In this document: positions 35,930 to 46,376 of the stretch, piece by piece
Layout: each line of letters starts with the position of its first letter
Numbering within the stretch: the first letter of the stretch is position 1
NCBI GenBank assembly: GCA_026874595.1
Contig: CM049318.1
Coordinates: 47,846,456-47,910,455, forward strand
Origin: Sipunculus nudus
Lineage: Eukaryota; Annelida; Sipuncula; Golfingiida; Sipunculidae
Length of the DNA: 64,000 bases
Direction: 5' to 3'
Notes under the pieces: generated by a model
Database searches by the model: none
Told to the model about the DNA's origin: nothing
Seen by the model: the letters and a program-made list of their open reading frames with translations, nothing else
Position numbers and translations under genes: made by a program

Positions 35930-37202
35930 GCCAACAATCATTTAAGTAAACTTGAACAAAGGCCTCCTAAGAATCATTTTTGTGCAACGTTACAGAAGTT
36001 AAAGCAACAGTTTTGCAGAAGAGGACTTTTGCAGTCCTCAGTTTGAAATAGGCTTACTAATGGCCACAAGACCAATTTCATGCAACTTTCTATGACTCTA
36101 CCAAAAATAAATTAACCAAATTCTTATACTATTGAAAGAACCTTACTGTTAAATAATTCTTGTAAAAATTAAGTGATTCAGCTTGATAGTTTCATCATAA
36201 ACAATTTTTAAACTGAAAGGCTAAAATTATGAGGTTTTTGTTCGTAAAAAACAGGTTGATGTAAGTGGTGCCAAAAAAACTGCAATTTCAAATATAAGTC
36301 ATGTGACCAACATTTTCACAAAACTTGGTGATGCTAGCTCATGTTGATTCTGAGATTGTTATGTCAGTATGCTTAGTTGGCCAAATTACTAAGTTCAAAA
36401 TTCCTGTAACTCAACAAAAAATCATCAAAACCAAACAATTAGATCAAAATTGAGAGAGTTTATCTCTTTGATCATTGTTTTGAAATACTGAACCATCTGA
36501 CTGAATGATTTCAGAGAAGAAGATTTTCAAAGGTTTTATAGCATTTTCTCCGTAATATGAAAGTTAATGCAGGTGGCGCCACAAAACACTCAATCCCACA
36601 ACATTTGAAATGTGCCAGATTTTTGCATACATTTTTTGAGGATGCTAGCTCCTGCTATTCCTGAGAAATTATGGGTTAATGTACTAATGACAGATGACCC
36701 TCATTCATAAAAGGTTGATACAGGTGGCGCCACCAATACCTCAAATTTATATATGAGTCATGTGACCAACATTTGCATAAAATTTGGTGAAAATAGCTCC
36801 AGCCGTTTCAGATATTGTAATTTTAGTATTCTTTTTTGGCCAATTGACTAAGTTCAGCTTCCAGTTACTCAGCCAAAATTCACCAAACTGGAACCATTCA
36901 AACAAACTTGAGAGAGATTGTTTCAGAAATTATTCCTTTGATATATTGAACAATATGTCTGAACAGTTTCAGGGAAGAAGATTTTTCCATTTTTTTTTTT
37001 ACTTTTTCCCTATAAAATCTAAGTAAAGGCAGATAGCATAAAGATATACAAAATCGATAGAGCTGTTTAGATAACTGGGTTTTTTTGCATAAAATTTGGT
37101 GATGCTAGCTCAAACCATTTTTGAGATAGCATGGGTAAATGTACGGATGATGGTGAAAGAAACAACCGTGTGCCATTGCATAAGCTCACAGGTTTGGTAA
37201 AA

Positions 37203-38023
37203 CATCCTGGGTTAATGTCAACAAAAAGTTGAGGTGTTCAAGTAAGTCATAAGGCAATGCTTTTAACAAAGTAAGCAAGTCAAATGTAAACTCTTGCCGC
37301 TATCGTGCTAACGGGCAAGGAAGGTGATATTCAGAGTATGAGCTGACCTTGAATGTAAAGGTCAAGCTCACAAACATCTGACATCACAGACATCTAACTC
37401 TGTGTCAAATTTTGGATTTTTATGTTTAATGGTTTTTAAACATGCCCTGTTTACGGCCAGAGGACAAACAAAGGACCATGACTATATCTCAGATGACTAA
37501 ATCAGCTAACCTAAAAAAAAGCCATTTTTAGGGGTCTGCATAACCTTGACCTTGACCTTTGACCCATAATGACCAAAAACAACAGGCTTCTATTGGGGAC
37601 AATCACATAATAGCTACATAAATTTGAAAGCTATTGCTGCAAAACTGTGGCCTGCAGAGTGCAGACAAACAAACAAACAAACACAACTGACCAACATAGA
37701 TTTTGGCAAGCAATATCAGTAAGGTTTCTAAATTATATGCCTTTTTATGTTTTTAAACTTTTAAGTTTGAAATTTGAAGATTTGAAATTTAAAATAGAGT
37801 TTCGCAATTAATTTTAATGGATTGAGCACCTCAAAATTAGGTATACTGGTAGCTCCGATTGATTTAGCAGTACAAATTTCTCTATACAACAATTCCCTGC
37901 AGTGAACAAAGCTTAGTTTAGAAAATTACCCATTTCAGGCCTTTTTGACACTTTTCCAGAGGGGTATTGTTATGAAATATCATCTCTATGTATTACTTTA
38001 ACAGAAAAAAGGGCATCAAACCT
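37203..38023 (+). repeat. Type-1 3' fragment plus half-site core fragment
   Basis: 37290-37515 is a decayed type-1 3' end (GACATCTAACTCTGTGTCAAA, ACGGCCAGAGGACAAA, CTCAGATGACTAAATCAGCT). 37545-37620 holds CTTGACCTTGACCTTTGACC as in the half-site cores. An AAAC run is at ~37668. From 37700 to 38023 nothing was recognised. Confidence 0.55.
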
Positions 38024-39165
38024 AACAAGGGCACCGCAAAGCAGAGCATCCCCTCCCGTGGAAGCATTATTATACTGGGTGTATTACACAGTGTGAAAAT
38101 GAGGAGGGCAGCTCTGTGACCATGACCTATGACCCTGTGATCTCAAACTCAGCAGGATTCTTCATTCGTAGGTGGTTGAGCCATAAGTGCAAAATGAAAG
38201 GTTTTGATACAAAAGTCTGGCTTTAAACGCATCCAAAAGCTTTTTCAAAAAGAGAGTCCTGTGGCCCTGACCTTTGACCCTGTAAGCTCAAACTCAATAA
38301 GATTTTTAATCTGCAGGTGGGTGAGCCATATGTGCAAGATGAAAGGTCAAATGGTTTGGCTTTAAATGGGTAGACAAGATTTTTCAAGAAGTGGGTCCTG
38401 TGGACTTGACCTTTGAACACATGACCTAAAAATTGAAATTTTTCTTAATCTGTTGGTGGGTGAGTCATATGTACAAGGTGAAATGTTTATGTCAAACATT
38501 TTGGCATAAAATTGGTAAACAAGCTTTTTCAAGAAGTGGGTCCCATGACCTTGACCTCTGACCCCATGACCTCAAATTTGAGAGGGTTCTTCGTCTAATC
38601 ACAGGTGAGCCATATGTCCAAGATGAAAGGTTTATGTCAAATAGTTAGGCTAAAAATCGGTCCACAAGCTTTTTTCAAAAGTCTGTCCTGTGGCCTTGAA
38701 CTTGGACCTTGTGACCTTAAAATTGACAGGGTTGGTGGGGGAGCTATATGTGCAAGTGGAAAGGTTTTGGTGAAACAGTTTGACTTAAAATGGGTCCACA
38801 AGCTTTTTCAAGAAGTGTGTACTGTGGCCTTGACCTTTGACCCTGTGACCCAAAAATTGATCATTATTATAAGGTTCCTGAATTGTTCTTCATCTGTGGG
38901 TGGATGAGCCATATGTGAAAGATGAAATGTTTTGGTGAAATGGTTTTGGCTTAAATTAGGTCCCCAAACTTTCTTAAGAAGTAGTTCCTGTTGCCTTGAC
39001 CTTTGACCCAAGTGACCTCAATATCAATGGGGTTCTTCATATGTGAGTGGGTGTGTGATATGTGCAAGATAAAAGGTTTTGGTGAAAGGGTCTGGCTTAA
39101 AATTGATCCATAAACCAATTCTGGACAGACAGAAGGACAAACAGACTATATCCCCTCCTGCAACT
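38024..39165 (+). mobile_element. Type-4 pearl/HINE-like element with tandem half-site cores
   Basis: The 5' end AACAAGGGCACCGCAAAGCA is shared with 25839. About eight ~115-145 bp cores each carry TTGACCTTTGACC(C/A)…TGACC, TTCATCTG…GGTGGGTGAGCCATATG and CACAAGCTTTTTCAAGAAGT. It ends with CTGGACAGACAGAAGGACAA and ACAGACTATA. Coding frames through it are by-products of the repeat. Confidence 0.68.
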
Positions 39166-39221
39166 TCTTAACTCAAAAAGTCAGTTATTGCCCTAGGACT
39201 ATCAGCATGTTGGAGATTTTT

Positions 39222-40779
39222 AACAAGTGACCCGTGGGTCATTCTGCTAAGCCGACTGACATGTTGAAAATATGTCCTTGCACAGACAACTAATTAAGAT
39301 AGGTTCATCAAGACCCATCAGCACAACAAATTTGATGACAATCCAACCAGCCTTTCATGAGGAATCTGGCAATTTGTGTGTATTTTGCATTATTTCTGGG
39401 GTGCTCAAACATACCCCAAAACTCTGAGAATATAGGTTAACTGTGACCGAATTTCAGGTTTCTGGGGAGAACTTTGAGGAACTCTCAGGATGTAAAGTTG
39501 GAAGATTCTGGGGCCCATGGTTATGATTTGTGGCCTACTTTGGTATCAAATTTTCATTTATTCTGAGGGGTGCTTATAAGCCACATAGCTCAGAAAATAT
39601 GGGTAACAGAGACCATAATTCACGTTTCCATGGAGACTTTTACAGATCTCACTGGATGTCAAGTTTCAAGATTCTAGGACCAATGGTTACAATTTAAGCC
39701 CTATTAAGGGACGACCACATCTTTTAAGGTCTCATAAATAGAGAAAATAATTGTTAAATTTTTTAAAATTTAGGTGGCACCACCAGTCTGCAAGAACTCA
39801 GGAAACACTCCATGATGAATATTCATGCAAAGAATCAGGGTGATCAATGCAACAGTTGTTCAGATAATGGAGCTTTTGTATCAAATTTTTAGTTATTCTG
39901 GGAGTAACTACTAAGCCCCATAGCTCGGAGGATATGGGTAACAGAGACCTAATTTCAGGTTTTCAATGGAGTTTTTTATGGACCTCCCAGGATGTCAAGA
40001 AAGAAGATTCCAGGTCAAATAATTATGATTTGTGCCCTGTTAACAGATGACCACATCTTTGAAGGTCTCAAAAATAAAGATAAAGATGCGTAAAAATTCA
40101 AAGAAGTCCAGTTGGCACCACCAGTCAGCAGGAACTGATGAAACACTCAATGATGCATATGCATGCAAAGAATAATGCCGATCAATGCACTAGTTGTTCA
40201 GATACCAGAGCTTTTGTATCAAATTTTTAGTTATTCTGGGGGGTACTTCTGAGCCCCATAGCTAGGACAATATGCGTGACAGAGACCTAATTTCAGATTT
40301 CCATGGAGCCTTTTCATGGGCCTCCCAGCATGTCAAGAAAGAAGATTCTAGGTCTAGTCATTACGATTTGTGCCCTGTTAACAGATGACCACTTCTTTAA
40401 AGTCTCAAAAAAAGAGAAAAAAAATTGAAAAAATATAAGCTCCATCAGTCTGAAAAACTGATGAAACACTCCATGATCAATATCTATGCAAAGAATCATG
40501 GTGATCAATGCATTAGTTGTTCAGATACTTGAGCTTTTGTATCAAATTTTCCATTATTCTGGGGGGGTACTTCGGAGCCCCATAGCTCAAAGAATATGGG
40601 TAACAGATAACTAATTCCAGGTTTTCAAGGAGAATTTTCATGGACCTCCCTAGATGTCAAGTTAGAAGATTCCAGGTCCAGCAGTTACAATTTGTGCAAT
40701 GTTAACGGACAGACGGCCGAACGGTCCAAACAAAGGGTGATCGCTATAGCTCAGATGACTTACAGTCAGCTGAGCTAAA
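39222..40779 (+). mobile_element. Type-1 element with 'ATGGGTAACAGAGACC' cores
   Basis: The 5' end is AACAAGTGACCCGTGGGTCA. There are four ~300-bp cores with TTATTCTGGGGGGTACTT, CCCATAGCTC, ATATGGGTAACAGAGACCTA, GAAGATTCTAGGTC and TTGTGCCCTGTTAACAGATG. The 3' end has ACGGACAGACGGCCGAACGG and CAGATGACTTACAGTCAGCT then GAGCTAA. The cores are diverged relatives of the ERE cores at 18-23 kb. Confidence 0.7.
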
Positions 40780-41525
40780 CAATCAGAAATTGGCTTAATG
40801 GGCTAACAAGACAGGAAGTTTACTCAGCTGAAAATTAGCTGAGCATAGTTGATAAACTAGTATTCTGTAACAGTACTCAAGGCTCACATTTATATACAAC
40901 TATATATCAGAAATATTCAGAGGAAATACTAAGTGTCTTATTATAATACTAAGTGTCTTATTATAATGGCTAACTTATATGCATGTATCTGTAGTCGGCA
41001 ATTTTTGGAATAAGTGTACTTTACAATCAAGTCACAGCTTTTGGAAATGCAAATGAATTTACATGGCCCTTGTTTTTTGTCAATGAAAAGTCATGAAGTC
41101 AACGAAAAGTAATGCCACAGTAACCATGGTTGCGAACATCGGGACGTGTAGGCCTTCATTCTCACTGTGTCCGAAGAACTGCTTTGCATGATAGAAATGT
41201 GGTATTATTCTTGAACATTTCCCCCAAAATTTGAAAAAATTAAATGTGGGGAAATGTTATCTGTTTAAAGAAAAGTTTGATATTGTTTTATTGTAAAGAT
41301 TAATCATCATTCCAGGGGGTGATATATGTTGTGTGATATTAGGGGAAATAGTGGCATGGACAACATAACATTTATATAATCATGTAATCTTACTGTAGCA
41401 ATTTACAGTCGACCACCAACTGCCATTAAGATATTCCCTGACAGTTTAAATTTTTATCGTCAGAATCATGAATTTGTGGATAACTTTGACCCACGAAAAC
41501 TACAAAAATAAATCCTAATTAATAT
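40780..41525. other. Unassigned intronic sequence with a 20-bp duplication
   Basis: AATACTAAGTGTCTTATTAT is perfectly duplicated in tandem at 40925-40964. No other feature was seen. Confidence 0.5.
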
Positions 41526-41818
41526 TTCTAAATCTACAGTATTCAGATACTGGATATTTTGTAACAAATTTTTAATTATTCTGGGGGGTACTTGTAAGCC
41601 CCATAGCTCAGCAGATACACGTAACAGAGACCTAATTTCAGGTTTATAAAGGAGATTTTTCATGGGTCACCCTGGATGTCAAGTGAGAAGATTCTAGGTC
41701 CAGTGGTTACGATTTGTGCTTGTTAATGGAAAAACAGACAGACAGCACGACATATGGACGACAGACAAAGAGAGATCGCTATACAGCTCAGATGACTTTC
41801 AGTCAGCTGAACTAAAAA
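41526..41818 (+). mobile_element. Type-1 element, single core plus 3' end
   Basis: One core (ATTATTCTGGGGGGTACTTG, GTAACAGAGACCTAATTTCA) is followed by an ACAGACAG/ACGAC microsatellite and CAGATGACTTTCAGTCAGCT then GAACTAAAAA. The 5' end is truncated. Confidence 0.65.
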
Positions 41819-42834
41819 TGATATAATATATGAAGCAGACAACCAGTCTACTGTAGCCACTGCCTCACTGATAAACATTATGATGATAGCCTGACAGTAA
41901 CAGACACTAATTGTTACTCATTTACCTCAAGTATATATATCAAATACCATTTCCTCATACCAAAAATGTTCTAATCCTTTTAGGGGTTTTTCCTTTCAGT
42001 TAAAATGACTAAAGCACAAAACTTGAATCCTACGTCACAATAAATGTAGAATTTAACAAATCTGATTTATCATATATTAATGTAGTGCAATTATCTTTTA
42101 TTTGATTATTGTGATATATGTATCAATTGGCTATTTAGCTACCACTCAAGGCTCAAAATACAGGACCTTTTGCTCACACAGAGCCTTTCAAAGCTACAGC
42201 TGGTTTGTTCTGATGTGCAGGGTGTGGGTCAACTCTGACACAAAGGGAGTTTGATTTCAAAACGGAAGAGAAATCTGTTTTCTCCTTCTTAATGGCAGCC
42301 AGAGAGCAACTGTAGGCCGGAAGATGTAGTGCAAAATGCATGATGACAGCACAATAACGTGTGCCAGACCAGGCTGACTAATGTCCCCAAGTCAGCCTCA
42401 GGTTCCTTAGAGCACACACACCATTTCCTCTCCAATTGTGAGTGTACTTTACCATGCCATCTGACATGGTGAGGCTGGTCACCTCATCTACCTAATACAA
42501 GCAGCAGCAAGAGTATGGCTGAATCCAGCAGGACACAGACACTGATACTGGCTGTCAGTGTATTCTGAGAGAAAAGCACATGACAAATCAAGTCTGCTAG
42601 AATACTCCAACACACTGGCAGGTAAAAACTTTTTTCTTTGTTAATTGGTTTTATGTCAGGTAGAGATGGCCCATGAGAAAGAACACAACATGTGAATCAT
42701 ATTTCTCTGATCATATTTCTTTACTATCAAATGTAGACAGGTGTGAACTCAAGAAAAAACAGAGATAATGTAAAAGCTAAAAATAGAAACACCAACAGGA
42801 GCTTTTCACTCACCACTGGGAGCTGCAGATAACA
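41819..42834. other. Unassigned intronic sequence
   Basis: About 1 kb within the intron between exons A and B. It is slightly less AT-rich than the surroundings around 42200-42560. No exon or repeat was recognised. Confidence 0.4.
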
Positions 42835-44483
42835 AACAAGGGACCCTTGGGTCACGGCGCTCAGCTGAAGTTTGAAATTTTAGCAAATGCAAAATATGCT
42901 GATTTCTATTGTAATGTGTTTCATACATATAAGCACATAAAAAACTAAGAGGAAATGGCCCTCCTACTTGGTTATAGTTAAGTTCTAAATATATGATTGC
43001 AAAACTAACACTCTGACAAGACTGTCATGAAGAAAAAAAAGTAAGTCTGAGAAACTAACACTCTGACAAGACTGTCATGAAGAAAAACAGTAAGTTTGAG
43101 AAACTGTGATGCATATGAAAAATTTACAGATGGACAGGCAAGTGGACAGAATGGACTGATACCTTTATTTCACTTTCAAGGGAGTAATGCATTTAAGTTT
43201 ATATAAAAGCCTTTTTTTTAGCATATACACTTTTTCCATTAATAGTTTTTATCAGATTCATTTTTATTTTATTTACAAGTTTTATAAATCTGTTAAAAAA
43301 AATCTGAAAATATAAGTACAAATATCTGAATTCTAAGTCGCAATCATTATTTTATCCAGAGTGCACCTTACATCAGGTCATATTATGCATACACATAATT
43401 TTTATTATTTTTAAATCACAAATGTTTAAACTGAATTTAAAAGAAAATAATGCCACAACATGGCATCTTCAAGATTACTCCGTGTATCACTATTATAAAG
43501 TTTTGTACATTAGAGTTTTCAGTGCATGCTTAATTTTATTCACTGAAATAAAATATTTAGTAAATTGGATAAAATAAAAACATCTTTCAAATTAAGTATA
43601 TACACTGTTGGTTGAATGAGGGACAAACAATATCAAGGTATTAAGGTATTGATTTTTATTTACGCTAATAACTTAAAAAATTGCAAAATTCAGATCTTAT
43701 TTTGGATGATCACCTGAATCTTGATTAAATAAAGTGATATCTCTGAGAAAAAGTCTCTAGCTTTAGCAATTCTTATGTTAAGTGAATTATATATTTTGAT
43801 TTTTCACTAGATGCATTATGTTTGAGCCCATAACTTCAACACATCAGACAATACTGACCTAAATTTTGGTATGTTCATAGAAAATGTATGGAAAAATATG
43901 CATACTGAATAATGATATTAGATAGTCGTGAAGTGTAACAATGGGTTTTTATGGAAAACTTAGGTATGTCCTTAATATCTCGAAGGAATGAAGTCTTAGT
44001 GACCAAATTTTCTGTATGGTAGGAGATTTTGGGGACATTCAACGGTATGAAAAATTTTGGATTGTAGGTCCAACAGTTTCAACATGTGCCCTGTTAACGA
44101 CCAGAAGGCCAGACAGCCGGACGAACAAAGGACCACAACTATAGCTCTATTATCTGCTGAGTTAAAAACTGACAAAAGTCAAATCTAATTTTGGGTAAAC
44201 TGGATCTTGATTAAATTAAGTTATATCCCGAAAAAAAAGTCTGAAGCTTCAGCAATTCTCAAGCATATTAAGTAAGTAAATATATTTCCAGATTTTTTAC
44301 AAAGTTCATTATGTTTGGGCCCATAACTTGCAAAAGTTTATATTTGTAGGTTCAAAGGTTTCAAAATGTGCCCTGTTCATGGATGGCCAGCTAGCTGGCC
44401 AGCTGGATGGCCAGACGGCTGGACAACAGACAAAGGACCATGACTATAGCTCACAGGACTTACAGTCAAGACTAGCTAAAAAT
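42835..44483 (+). mobile_element. Type-1 element with a duplicated 3' half
   Basis: The 5' end is AACAAGGGACCCTTGGGTCA with GCTCAGCTGA. Interior blocks are shared with 20130-20880. A 3' end occurs at ~44168 (CTGCTGAGTTAAAAA). The same interior then restarts at 44175, and a second 3' end closes at 44483 (CAGTCAAGACTAGCTAAAAA). A perfect-length 50-bp tandem duplication (ACTAACACTCTGACAAGACT) lies at 43003-43102. Confidence 0.66.
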
Positions 44484-44866
44484 GATGACACAAACATTCT
44501 GAAAGGACAACCTGGCAACTTCATTGGATTGACTTTTAAATTGGTTAACAGTCCATGCATGCTCGATGATCACACCTACATATTAGTTGTTAAATAACAG
44601 CAACAACAGACCTTTTGGGTTGCCCTCTCCCTGGGAAAATGATCCCTTGTTGCCATTATCATATGCCATGAGAAAAAAAAAATCCCAAACTTTTGTAAAT
44701 ACAGATGGCATATTTTCAAGTCTTTTTTATACACTGTTCATTACATCACTAAAAACCTATCAACAAAGATTAATGTTGTAACACATTTTGTTAAGTGTGT
44801 ACGGAACCTAGTATAAACAGATCACGTATGCAAATTTTGTAATGGAGATACAAAAAAATCAGATTC
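44484..44866. other. Unassigned intronic sequence
   Basis: No repeat or coding similarity was recognised in this ~380 bp beside the LTR. Confidence 0.4.
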
Positions 44867-45546
44867 TGTAACACTAGGAAGCGTGAAATGTCTAGAGGAA
44901 TGAATAAAGAAGTCAGTGGTTTTTTGTTAACAAATAACCATAATTTATTCTTAAAACCACCCTAACATTACAATACACTAAATCAATACAATGATACAGT
45001 AAAACAGCGGTATAACAACAAATCAATACAATCACACAGAAAAATAATGTGCACAGTACCTGGATACCAACACCGTCACAACGATAAGTTCTTTAAATGT
45101 ATACTATTGGAGTATGACAGTCCAGTGTAAAGCTCTTGTAACAATCAAGAAAGTAAACTGAAGTCCAAATGCACAAAATCGAGGAGAAACTCTGAAGAAA
45201 ATCTATAATTGCCGCACATGTCAGATAAGGTCCCAGAAACTGACATACACTTCTGCGTCCGCTGGAAAACTTCTCTGCTCTCTCTGCCCTCTGCCCTTTA
45301 TATACTCTTCACCCCAAGCCGAGAATTTTCCACTTCTAGAACATTTGAAGAATAATACATTATACACAGTAAGCACGCGTTTCAGGAATTCTTTAGAAAA
45401 ACAGCGCTGTGTGTATCTCTACATACCAGGCTCATCACTTGACCTCGGCCAGGCGTGAAAACCCCCAGCCAGCATGACAACGAGAGTTTAACCAGTACAG
45501 ATTTAACATAAAGTGCAACAACAACACAAGTTATACCCGTGTCACA
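44867..45546 (-). mobile_element. Probable solo LTR (retrotransposon), 680 bp
   Basis: Read on the minus strand it starts TGTGACACGGGTATAAC and ends GTGTTACA, giving a TG…CA boundary with an 8-bp terminal inverted repeat (one mismatch). It contains a TATA box (GTATATAAAGGG, 45297-45304 on the plus strand) followed ~350 bp later by AATAAA (44944-44949). That is the promoter-then-polyadenylation order of an LTR. No flanking primer-binding site, polypurine tract or target duplication is visible, so the solo-LTR call is by structure. It lies in the host gene's intron, same orientation, ~190 bp from exon A. Confidence 0.5.
45297..45304 (-). promoter_or_regulatory. TATA box within the putative LTR
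   Basis: The minus strand reads AGAGTATATAAAGGGCAG, a strong TATA context, preceded by CCACTTCTAGAA-type sequence and followed by a GCAGAGAGAGCAGAG stretch. Confidence 0.5.
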
Positions 45547-45736
45547 CAATAAAAGGAGCACCTATAACAAGTGTTATATGTCTCTGTCAGGTATTTCCAT
45601 TCATTTTTTTTTTAAATCATGGCTACTATAATGTACACTTTTGTGTTCAAAGTTCATAATGGCATCTAAAACCTAAAAGGCAGGATAAATTACAGTGATA
45701 AGGTTAACTGAAAATGATAAGAGATCTCAAACTCAC

Positions 45737-45968
45737 CAGCCCATATCAAATGTAAAGCCTGAGCCTTCCTAGCAATGACCTTGACCCAGGTGTATCCATG
45801 GTTACATACAAGATCAACTACCAATGAGGTTTGTTGCTGTTGTTGATGGAATGGTTGCAGAACAGCTACCACACCTGGCAAGGTTCTTGTGGTTTGAAGG
45901 ATGGCCTGTAGGTGGCGCAGGTTTGTTGACTGGAGATGACTTTCCTTGAGGACCTTTGCTTTTCTCAG
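45737..45968 (-). CDS. C7orf25: Internal coding exon A of the C7orf25 homologue
   Basis: This is a 232-nt exon (77 codons plus 1 nt). It begins in phase 0 after the acceptor TTTTTCTTGGCAG (AG at 45970-45969) and ends in phase 1 before GTGAGT (GT at 45736-45735). The translation includes KESHLQSTNLRHLQAI, LVVDLV, HGYTWVKVIARKAQALHLIW and a five-Gln run. The peptide KESHLQSTNL is identical to human C7orf25 as I recall it, and TWVK…RKAEALH…IW is conserved. This is the N-terminal domain of the protein. The exon for the ~50 residues before LRKAKVLKESH must lie at a higher coordinate and was not recognised between 46 and 64 kb. The open frame continues upstream of the acceptor, but that part has no similarity and is taken as intron. 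Confidence 0.88.
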
Positions 45969-46109
45969 CTGCCAAGAAAAACAAAGGATATCAGTTCTTA
46001 AATGATTGAGATAACACCTTTTCATTAAACTTTTGAACAGTTGAGGGAGGCTGATATAAATGAATCTTCTGTCAAAGAAGTAATTGATTTGTTAACATAT
46101 TATATACAC

Positions 46110-46376
46110 AACAAGTGGCCCATGGGTTATGATGCTCAGTTGACTAGCATGATGTTACAGCCAAACATGCACAAATGTCAGTCACATTTTTTAAGAAGTT
46201 CATTGCCAGTTTTGTTCAACTTTGCTGAAAGCTACAGGAATATCCATCTGTTTAAAGCACAGAACTCTGCTAACAGATGACCAGACAACTGGATAACTAG
46301 ATCACCAGGTGCAAAGGACAACAGACAAAGACCCATCACTGTAACTCAGCATCACTAAAAGTCATCTGTGCTAAAA
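46110..46376 (+). mobile_element. Minimal 267-bp type-1 element
   Basis: It has both ends and almost no core: ACAAGTGGCCCATGGGTTAT with GCTCAGTTGA at the left, and CAGATGACCAGACAACTGGA plus CTCAGCATCACTAAAAGTCA then TCTGTGCTAAAA at the right. It lies ~140 bp upstream of the exon A acceptor. Confidence 0.6.

Larger units (their letters stand above)
31171..37202 (+). mobile_element. Type-2 host element of a nested stack
   Basis: The 5' end is AACAAGGCCTAATGCAAACC (lacking the CTACAGG part). GGCACCACT/GGTGCCACC cores follow to 31704, and the element is interrupted to 35275. It resumes with TAAGCAGGGACATAAACTGTG and type-2 interior (35276-37150; GGTGGCGCCAC at 36573 and 36721). It ends in GCATAAGCTCACAGGTTTGG then TAAAA. 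The flanks of the interruption match the intact CTGAGAAATAAGCAGGGACA elsewhere (e.g. 57640). Confidence 0.65.
30867..45736 (-). other. Intron between exons A and B of the C7orf25 homologue
   Basis: This 14.87-kb phase-1 intron runs from GTGAGT at 45736 to the TTGAAG acceptor at 30867. It contains the nested element stack of 31.2-37.2 kb, a type-4 element, several type-1 elements and a probable solo LTR ~190 bp from exon A. The stretches 30867-31170, 40780-41525, 41819-42834 and 44484-44866 show no recognised feature. Confidence 0.8.

Noticed and set aside
45900-45916. GTAGGTGGCGCAGG in exon A as a repeat-derived palindrome
   Set aside because: Only half of the palindrome is present and it encodes conserved residues; resemblance is coincidental.
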